Shown here piece by piece: positions 59,389 through 64,000 of a stretch of 64,000 nt of DNA (its first letter is position 1; each line of letters starts with the position of its first letter). Both the position numbers and the translations under genes were made by a program. Source of the DNA: Methylobacterium sp. E-045 (GTDB lineage Bacteria; Pseudomonadota; Alphaproteobacteria; Rhizobiales; Beijerinckiaceae); assembly GCF_022829685.1 (NCBI RefSeq), contig NZ_JAKSYE010000135.1, positions 28,585 through 92,584 on the forward strand, written 5' to 3'. The notes below the pieces were generated by a model, which did no database searches, was not told where the DNA came from, and was given only the letters and a program-made list of their open reading frames with translations.

Positions 59389-60192
59389 ATGATCTTAAGC
59401 GCATGGCTCGATTTGCCCATCTGGCTTATGGCAAGCTCGCTAATTGGCTTCTTTGTGTTTGTGTCCGGAGTTATAGCAGCGCTCTCAAACATCCCCGCAA
59501 CGAGAAGGCACCTGCATGAGAATACGGTCGGAACGGTACCAACCTTTTTTAGCTCGATTGGGCTGCTGCTTGCGCTACTCACTGGCTTTGTCGCCAACGA
59601 TGCATGGGATCGACACAGACAGGGCGCTCGCGTTGTTCAGTCGGAAAGAGCAAGTCTAATTGCTGTTTACGATATCAGTATCGCAGCAAATTCGGACATG
59701 GCAGAAATTCGTCGCACCCTACTCAGTTATACCAATGCCATCCTCGATGATGAGTGGCCCATGATGGCAAACGGCACATCCTCCGCCATTGCAGGGGAGG
59801 CCTTAAGTAAGCTGATGCAGCTTGCCTCTAACCCAAATATAACTGTTGAGTCAGGTACGGTTGCGCATACAGCGTTATTAAATCAAGTGCTGGCTCTGCG
59901 TGCCTCACGCAGCGAACGACTGGCCCTAAACTCTTCTGAGGGCAACGACTCTAAATGGATAACACTCCTAGCTCTTGCCGCCCTTACGATGACAGCTATC
60001 GGCATAGTTCATGTTGAACGGCCGCGTGCCCAGGCAGTCACCCTCACGCTCTTTTCACTAGCAATGCTTGTTACCTTGGCAGTGATCGTGCTGCACGAGC
60101 AACCGTTTGACGGTCCTCTAGCGATTGGACCCGACGCCTACCAGCGCGCAAAATCTGTCATGCTATCGGTTAAGCCAGACACGAGCGAGTAG
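59389..60192 (+). CDS. DUF4239 / bestrophin-like membrane protein (moron)
   Basis: This 267-aa protein has N-terminal helices (LIGFFVFVSGVIAALSNI and FSSIGLLLALLTGFVANDAWDRHR) and C-terminal helices (WITLLALAALTMTAIGIVHVE; AVTLTLFSLAMLVTLAVIVL), with a soluble middle. This fits the DUF4239 family, named for resemblance to bestrophin. The function is unknown; a channel role is possible. It is AT-richer than the phage genes and divergent from terS, so it is probably lysogeny cargo. Confidence 0.82.
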   Translation: MILSAWLDLPIWLMASSLIGFFVFVSGVIAALSNIPATRRHLHENTVGTVPTFFSSIGLLLALLTGFVANDAWDRHRQGARVVQSERASLIAVYDISIAANSDMAEIRRTLLSYTNAILDDEWPMMANGTSSAIAGEALSKLMQLASNPNITVESGTVAHTALLNQVLALRASRSERLALNSSEGNDSKWITLLALAALTMTAIGIVHVERPRAQAVTLTLFSLAMLVTLAVIVLHEQPFDGPLAIGPDAYQRAKSVMLSVKPDTSE

Positions 60193-60523
60193 ATCCAATC
60201 CACCATCAAACTGGAAGGTCGAGTGTACGACCTTCCAGTTGCGCCTCAACGCTTCCCATGCCGCTCACCGGCGCGAGCGCCGAAACCCCCATTCGGAAAA
60301 ATCTGTTCAGTGCGAAGGGAGGGAAGCGGCTGGTCGGGAAACAAAAGGTCCCAAACTTTCAGGCCCCCTCCCAGGTCCCAAGTGCATGTCAGCTCGTCGC
60401 CACGGGTTGAATGGTGGATGTGGTATGGCATGAGGCGAGACCTTTGCGTGAATGATCTGGATCACGTCAGAGGCTGTAATCACCGGGTGACTGCCCCCAT
60501 CGGGGCAGGGGCAGGGCGTATCT
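60193..60523. other. Intergenic stretch after the DUF4239 gene
   Basis: This 331-bp region contains the terminator hairpin at 60209-60240. I see no convincing gene on either strand. Confidence 0.4.
60209..60240 (+). terminator. Hairpin terminator of the DUF4239 gene
   Basis: Perfect 13-bp arms AACTGGAAGGTCG / CGACCTTCCAGTT (60209-60221 and 60228-60240) enclose 6 nt, 16 bp after the stop codon. There is no long T-run, so termination may be weak or bidirectional. Confidence 0.6.
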
Positions 60524-60883
60524 ATGTCGTTCGCAGCTAAAGCGGTCATTGCGACGCTTGTATCGATCTTCTCGCTGTGCGCCTCAGCAGGCGTAGCTAT
60601 TCTGATCGTGTGGGGCGGCGTCGTCGGATCGCTGTGGGTCCTGTTTGCCCTGGCGTTGATGATGCCCTCAAACTTCCAGGGAACCGGCATCATCGCTTCC
60701 ATCGCGACCGTCCTCTGCATCCTGGTTCTCCTGCTGCTCGTCGTGGCTGTCGGTATTGCATCAGGCATCGTTGTGCTGATGCCTGCCATACGCCTGCTTG
60801 AGCATTGGTATGGGCCTGTGATCCGGAGGCGACACGATGGGCCAAGTGCTGGCTCGCAACTGACAGCGTCTCAGGCTCACTGA
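60524..60883 (+). CDS. Small membrane protein, phage accessory
   Basis: This 119-aa protein has three hydrophobic segments (AVIATLVSIFSLCASAGVAILIVWGGVVGSLW; LFALALMM; IASIATVLCILVLLLLVVAVGIASGIVVLMPAIRLL). It is transcribed toward the convergent HNH gene. It is not recognised and could be cargo or an exclusion protein. Confidence 0.6.
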   Translation: MSFAAKAVIATLVSIFSLCASAGVAILIVWGGVVGSLWVLFALALMMPSNFQGTGIIASIATVLCILVLLLLVVAVGIASGIVVLMPAIRLLEHWYGPVIRRRHDGPSAGSQLTASQAH

Positions 60884-60907
60884 AGGTACCTTAGATCGCA
60901 TCGGCGA

Positions 60908-61258
60908 TCAGGGGCGGTTCCAGGGATGCTTCGGATCCTTCGGCCTTCCATCCACCGTCACACCGATGCGGTGGCCTCTGGCCTCCTCGGATCGGATCGT
61001 ACCGTCGTGGCAGGGGGCACAGACGCTCTCAAGCTCGCCTTCCCAGAACAGGGCCTCGTTACCCTTGTGCGGGATGACGTGGTTCGCCACGGTGGCAGCA
61101 ACAGGCCGATGGTCGGTGGAGCATCGATTGCACAGCGGGTGCGCCGCAAGTTGCGCCAAGGCCTTCCTTCGCCAACGCTCGCTGCGATACCAGAAGCGCC
61201 AGGGTTGATTGCTTCTGGCCTTGTCGTGACTGCGGTTGCGCTGGCGGGTTCCGACCAT
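60908..61258 (-). CDS. HNH endonuclease
   Basis: This 116-aa nuclease has the treble-clef pattern CNRCS (about residue 44), VANHVIPHKGNEALFWEGELESVCAPCHDGTIRSEEARG. The His, Asn and His residues of the HNH site are visible. HNH proteins next to terminase help packaging in HK97-like phages. Here it is separated from terS by two plus-strand cargo genes (59389-60192 and 60524-60883). ATG 61258 was chosen; the frame is open upstream. Confidence 0.9.
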   Translation of the reverse strand: MVGTRQRNRSHDKARSNQPWRFWYRSERWRRKALAQLAAHPLCNRCSTDHRPVAATVANHVIPHKGNEALFWEGELESVCAPCHDGTIRSEEARGHRIGVTVDGRPKDPKHPWNRP

Positions 61259-61404
61259 GAGCCTTGTTCCCCGCGACAACCACCTAGATGCGCGGCTGCA
61301 ACAGTTCACAGCTACTCATTGCAGGGCGGCGTCCAAGTCTTGCGTAGCATTCACGGTATCGTCACAACCGCTTGCCGCCTATGCACGCGGCAATGGGGAA
61401 CGTC

Positions 61405-62019
61405 ATGAACGGGCGAATTCTTGTGGCCGCTGCGCTCGTCGCGGCGAGTGTTGGCGGCTGCGTATCACACCAGGTACGGGACCGTAGCGATTTCCTCGCG
61501 GAAGGTGTGAGGACCTACACAGGCGAGTCGCGGGAGCGCGTGGTTGAGGCCGCTCGAACCGTACTCCAAGTGTCCGATCCCACGGACTTTGAGTTCCGAG
61601 ATACGCTGACCGGCTTTACCGGCCTTCGCCGCTACGTAATCTACGCAGTTCTTGCCGCAAGCAATGGGCGCGAGAAGTGGGAGTTCCAGACGGAGCCGGA
61701 CGGGAAGGCCGTTAAGGCTGCAATCACTGTATCCGAAGCAGGCGTTGCCACCGGAGGCTACTCTACGACCCCGTACGAAGGGCAGATGGCGAGTGTGCCG
61801 CTCTATCGCCTATTCTGGGACCGGGTCGACTACATGCTGGGCAAGCGGCCGGACTGGGTCTCCTGTGAGCAGGCTGACGCTGCGCTGAAGGCCGCCGGAA
61901 CCGGATCTCTTGCCCTCGGCGGTCTTTGCGGACCGACCAGCGATGGGCGAAACGCGCCTCCGCCAGAGCCCCTTCCGCAGTTGCCGCGATCAGGGAAGAT
62001 TGCCCGGTCGGGGCGCTAA
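61405..62019 (+). CDS. Lipoprotein, hypothetical (moron)
   Basis: This 204-aa protein begins with a lipoprotein signal (ILVAAALVAASVGGC, lipobox VGGC at the end), so it should be lipidated at Cys. The mature part is alpha/beta with ESRERVVEAARTVLQVSDPTDFEFRDTLTGFTGLRRYVIYAVLAASNGREKWEFQTEPDGKAVK. ATG 61405 follows a GGGGA site. It lies on the plus strand against the phage operon. No family is recognised. Confidence 0.78.
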   Translation: MNGRILVAAALVAASVGGCVSHQVRDRSDFLAEGVRTYTGESRERVVEAARTVLQVSDPTDFEFRDTLTGFTGLRRYVIYAVLAASNGREKWEFQTEPDGKAVKAAITVSEAGVATGGYSTTPYEGQMASVPLYRLFWDRVDYMLGKRPDWVSCEQADAALKAAGTGSLALGGLCGPTSDGRNAPPPEPLPQLPRSGKIARSGR

Positions 62020-62035
62020 TTAGAGCCTTCTTTGA

Positions 62036-62060
62036 GGGGTCACCCCAATGGGGTGACCCC
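62036..62060. terminator. Perfect 11-bp inverted repeat between the lipoprotein and NusG-like genes
   Basis: GGGGTCACCCC / GGGGTGACCCC (62036-62046 and 62050-62060) with an AAT loop. It lies 16 bp after the lipoprotein stop and 114 bp after the convergent NusG-like stop, so it may end both transcripts. A T-run is absent. Confidence 0.6.
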
Positions 62061-62173
62061 CGCTTTACCAGCCTACAAAGTGGAGAAGCGGTCTTACCCG
62101 TCTCCGGCGCGGCTCAACTGGCGACGCCCGTAGCAGGGCGGAGGTAAGCGGCGGCTGTCAGTCACGAACAGTA

Positions 62174-62881
62174 TTACACGGCCTGGATTTGCACAAGGTC
62201 CAATTCGACGGGGATGGGTGCCCCGAACATGGAGACGGATACCCTTACCTTTCGCCGTGCGGACATCAACTCTTCGATCTCGGCCGGCAAGCTGAAGAAT
62301 GGGCCGTCTGTTACGATGACTCGCTGCCCAACCTCAAGTGTAGCCGGCCGAAGCCTTGTGTTCATAAACACGTTGTTAGCAAACTCTTGAAGTGCAACGG
62401 GGTCGAGACGCGCAGGTGTAAGCACCTGGCCCGCAATGTTGCCCTTGAGGCTCGTGTCATCACTCATGTAACAGATCACTTCGGCGACGGGACGAGATGA
62501 GGAGTAAGGCTCGAACTCGCGTCGAACCATTTCGAGCTGCGCCGCATCCTGAACGCCGATGAAGACGGTTCGTGCCAGCGTTGGACGCAGGGTGTCTATG
62601 CGTCGGCCTCGTCGGGTGACCACCTCCATGGTGCAGGGCTGGAAAGTGACCGCGTTGGCGGATGTGATGGCCTTGAGGGCCACGTCCCTCATTCGGGGCG
62701 CCATCCGGACGACGTGCCAGGACAGCGACGTGTCGATGGCAAAAGGGGCCGAGCCGATCAGCGACTGTGCCTCTGGTTGCGCCGAGGATGCCGCAGTAGG
62801 ACTAAGCGCGCTGCAAGCCCTGCGCTCCGCCCTCCGCTTCCTCCGATCCCGCTCGCGCTGCTTCTTGTCCCGACGGGCCAT
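62174..62881 (-). CDS. Phage NusG/RfaH-like transcription elongation factor
   Basis: This 235-aa protein has an Arg/Lys-rich N-terminus (residues 1-25), an NGN-like domain (about 54-175, SLSWHVVRMAPRMRDVALKAITS) and a clear KOW domain (about 183-235). The KOW part reads VGQRVIVTDGPFFSLPAEIEEL...VSVSMFGAPIPVELDLVQIQAV, very close to the bacterial NusG end. A strong AAGGAG precedes ATG 62881. NusG paralogues bind RNA polymerase and can act as operon-specific antiterminators. It is located between primase and terminase genes, upstream of the late operon. The antitermination role is inferred from fold and position. Confidence 0.88.
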   Translation of the reverse strand: MARRDKKQRERDRRKRRAERRACSALSPTAASSAQPEAQSLIGSAPFAIDTSLSWHVVRMAPRMRDVALKAITSANAVTFQPCTMEVVTRRGRRIDTLRPTLARTVFIGVQDAAQLEMVRREFEPYSSSRPVAEVICYMSDDTSLKGNIAGQVLTPARLDPVALQEFANNVFMNTRLRPATLEVGQRVIVTDGPFFSLPAEIEELMSARRKVRVSVSMFGAPIPVELDLVQIQAV

Positions 62882-62927
62882 GTGATCTCCTTGAACGATC
62901 TGGTGCACTCAATTTCGTCTGCGAAAA

Positions 62928-63851
62928 TTATCGTGCTGCCTCGGTGAGCAGGACGTCGTTCCAATCCGCGCCCGCGATGGCCGGGATCTCGACGCGGACA
63001 GGCCAGCCCTTCATCGCGAGGCGGTGCGCCAAGCTGTAGGCGGAGGCCTGTCCGGCGAACTTCTGGTCACTGTCCCCAAAGACGATGATCTCGCGGGCAT
63101 CATCGGGCGGTATCCACTTGGCGAGCATGGTACTGCTCACCGCGGCCCAGCACGGCACGCCGAACAGCGAGGCGGCGGCAAAGGCGGTTTCGATGCCCTC
63201 GGCGATGCCCAGGACCGGTGCGGGATCAAACAACCGGATCGCGGCACCGTCCGGTATCGTTCCGGGCATGAGCCGCCGCGGCACCTCGACATCGGCCTTC
63301 GTCCCGCCTGGAGCGAGGTAGGTTCGATGCAGGGTGGCGGGGATGCCATCGTGCCCCATCACCATGGCGACCATGGCCGGGTGGTAGGACACGACGTCGT
63401 CCTGGTAGCGCAGCCTGTCCGCACACCGCAGGCAGGCCGGCACGTTCGTCAGGCCGACCCGGCGGAACAGGTATCGTCCCACGGGGTCGTCGCATGTGAC
63501 CGTGTGCGAATTCCGCCAGAGGTCGTTCATGCTTCGCCGGCAGTCATCCTGCGTCCGGGCGGGCTTTAACGGGCGTTGCGCCGCCTCGCCGAGAAGCGGA
63601 TCGACGCGCTCGGCCAGCGACTTGAAGTCCAGGCCCAGGACGCGCATCGCCAGATCGGCGCCGTCACCGGCCCCGCATGCGTTGCAGATCCATGTGCCGC
63701 GCCCTTCCAGGTCATCGAACCGAAAACGGGTCTTGCCGTCGCACATCGGGCAGGGACCCTGCTTGCCCGACAGGAACCGACTATCGATCCCGACCAGCGG
63801 CAGGAGGTTGCGCCACCGGCCACGAGCTCGATCAGCGAGAGGCCTGCGCAT
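62928..63851 (-). CDS. Phage primase-like zinc-finger/TOPRIM protein
   Basis: This 307-aa protein has a zinc-ribbon CPMC..CNAC (residues 34-59, GPCPMCDGKTRFRFDDLEGRGTWICNACG) like the CHC2 finger of DnaG. The TOPRIM-like half contains VLGIAEGIETAFAAASLFGVPCWAAVSSTML and REIIVFGDSDQKFAGQASAYSLA. It corresponds to the DUF7146/Toprim_3 phage replication proteins. No full RNA polymerase core is apparent between them. Its start lies inside the end of the upstream helicase gene. Confidence 0.9.
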   Translation of the reverse strand: MRRPLADRARGRWRNLLPLVGIDSRFLSGKQGPCPMCDGKTRFRFDDLEGRGTWICNACGAGDGADLAMRVLGLDFKSLAERVDPLLGEAAQRPLKPARTQDDCRRSMNDLWRNSHTVTCDDPVGRYLFRRVGLTNVPACLRCADRLRYQDDVVSYHPAMVAMVMGHDGIPATLHRTYLAPGGTKADVEVPRRLMPGTIPDGAAIRLFDPAPVLGIAEGIETAFAAASLFGVPCWAAVSSTMLAKWIPPDDAREIIVFGDSDQKFAGQASAYSLAHRLAMKGWPVRVEIPAIAGADWNDVLLTEAAR

Positions 63852-64000
63852 TGCTGCCTCCCTTGGCCTTCGCGTAGGCGATCTGGCGCGATCTGATCCA
63901 GTTCAGCAGGAACGGCTGTGGCTCAACCAGCGGGGCGTTGTGGTAGCGGTCGGGCCATACACCCGTCAGCTCGCGGAACTTGTGTGCCGCCCATCCCTCC
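63832..64000 (-). CDS. Phage DEAD/DEAH-type helicase, C-terminal end (partial)
   Basis: The last 55 codons of a minus-strand gene enter from the right edge and end at TGA 63832-63834. The text GWAAHKFRELTGVWPDRY and LLNWIRSRQIAYAKAKG is typical of the C-terminus of phage-type DEAD/DEAH helicases. It overlaps the start of the zinc/TOPRIM gene by 20 nt. The rest is outside the window. Confidence 0.75.
   Translation of the reverse strand, partial: EGWAAHKFRELTGVWPDRYHNAPLVEPQPFLLNWIRSRQIAYAKAKGGSNAQASR

Larger units (their letters stand above)
30693..64000. mobile_element. HK97-type, long-tailed prophage (left part; continues beyond window)
   Basis: From just after tRNA-Pro(CGG) to the window end the genes are phage genes. 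In right-to-left order these are helicase, primase-like protein, NusG paralogue, HNH, TerS, TerL, portal, ClpP-like protease, HK97-like capsid, head-tail joining, tail tube, tail chaperone, tape measure, tail tip, fibres, lysozyme and putative holins. All lie on the minus strand. Small plus-strand genes are scattered between. No integrase or repressor is seen, so these should lie beyond 64000. The left att site presumably overlaps the tRNA 3' end. Confidence 0.92.

Noticed and set aside
60246..60431. A 61-codon minus-strand frame between the DUF4239 and small membrane genes
   Set aside because: It has several Trp/His words but no SD and no recognised family, and it overlaps a plus-strand frame of equal quality. 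It could be a real small gene, but I cannot support it.

Overview
The window looks like chromosome of a high-GC alphaproteobacterium, most likely a Methylobacterium/Methylorubrum-type member of the Hyphomicrobiales. The inference rests on the core genes (CobS/CobT of aerobic cobalamin synthesis, CarD, an RpoH-type sigma factor, FdxA, a Suv3/MgpS-like helicase, BolA, rpmB), on strong GC bias, and on short dispersed palindromic repeats of the kind common in that group. No rRNA gene or CRISPR array was seen. The species cannot be fixed from sequence reading alone.

Region 1 (1-4417) is the right end of an integrated island. A tyrosine integrase sits beside a 49-nt copy of the 3' half of a tRNA-Arg(CCG) gene, the expected right attachment site. 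The intact tRNA should lie left of the window. The visible cargo is a minus-strand pair, an RNase J-like metallo-beta-lactamase protein whose stop overlaps the start of a large protein with a PD-(D/E)XK-like signature that runs off the window. A divergent Xre-type regulator lies next to the pair.

Region 2 (4418-30692) is ordinary core chromosome: YjbQ, ATP-dependent DNA ligase and its partner exonuclease, a TPR-methyltransferase, a DUF1275 membrane protein, ArfB, BolA, a DnaJ-like protein, CobS-DUF29-CobT, a TetR/DUF1348 operon with a clear palindromic operator, an AEC transporter, rpmB, DUF3108, a Suv3-like helicase, an S4 protein, FdxA, CarD, RpoH, a phosphopantetheinyl transferase and tRNA-Pro(CGG). 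Two things stand out: the ligase gene carries two long palindromic repeats read in frame, and an AT-richer OLD-like ATPase gene has been dropped beside cobT.

Region 3 (30693-64000) is most of a long-tailed, HK97-type prophage that starts right after tRNA-Pro(CGG) and continues past the right edge. Its structural genes run on the minus strand from right to left: helicase end, primase-like zinc/TOPRIM protein, NusG paralogue, HNH nuclease, TerS, TerL, portal, ClpP-like protease, capsid, head-tail joining proteins, tail tube, tail chaperone with a GGGAAAA -1 frameshift site, tape measure, tail tip, fibres, lysozyme, putative holins and an RTX protein. Several plus-strand genes for membrane or exported proteins (TagO-like, DUF4239, a lipoprotein and small membrane proteins) interrupt this operon and look like lysogeny cargo (morons). 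No integrase is visible for this prophage; it should lie to the right. The phage NusG paralogue is a good candidate for a dedicated antiterminator of the roughly 26-kb late operon.
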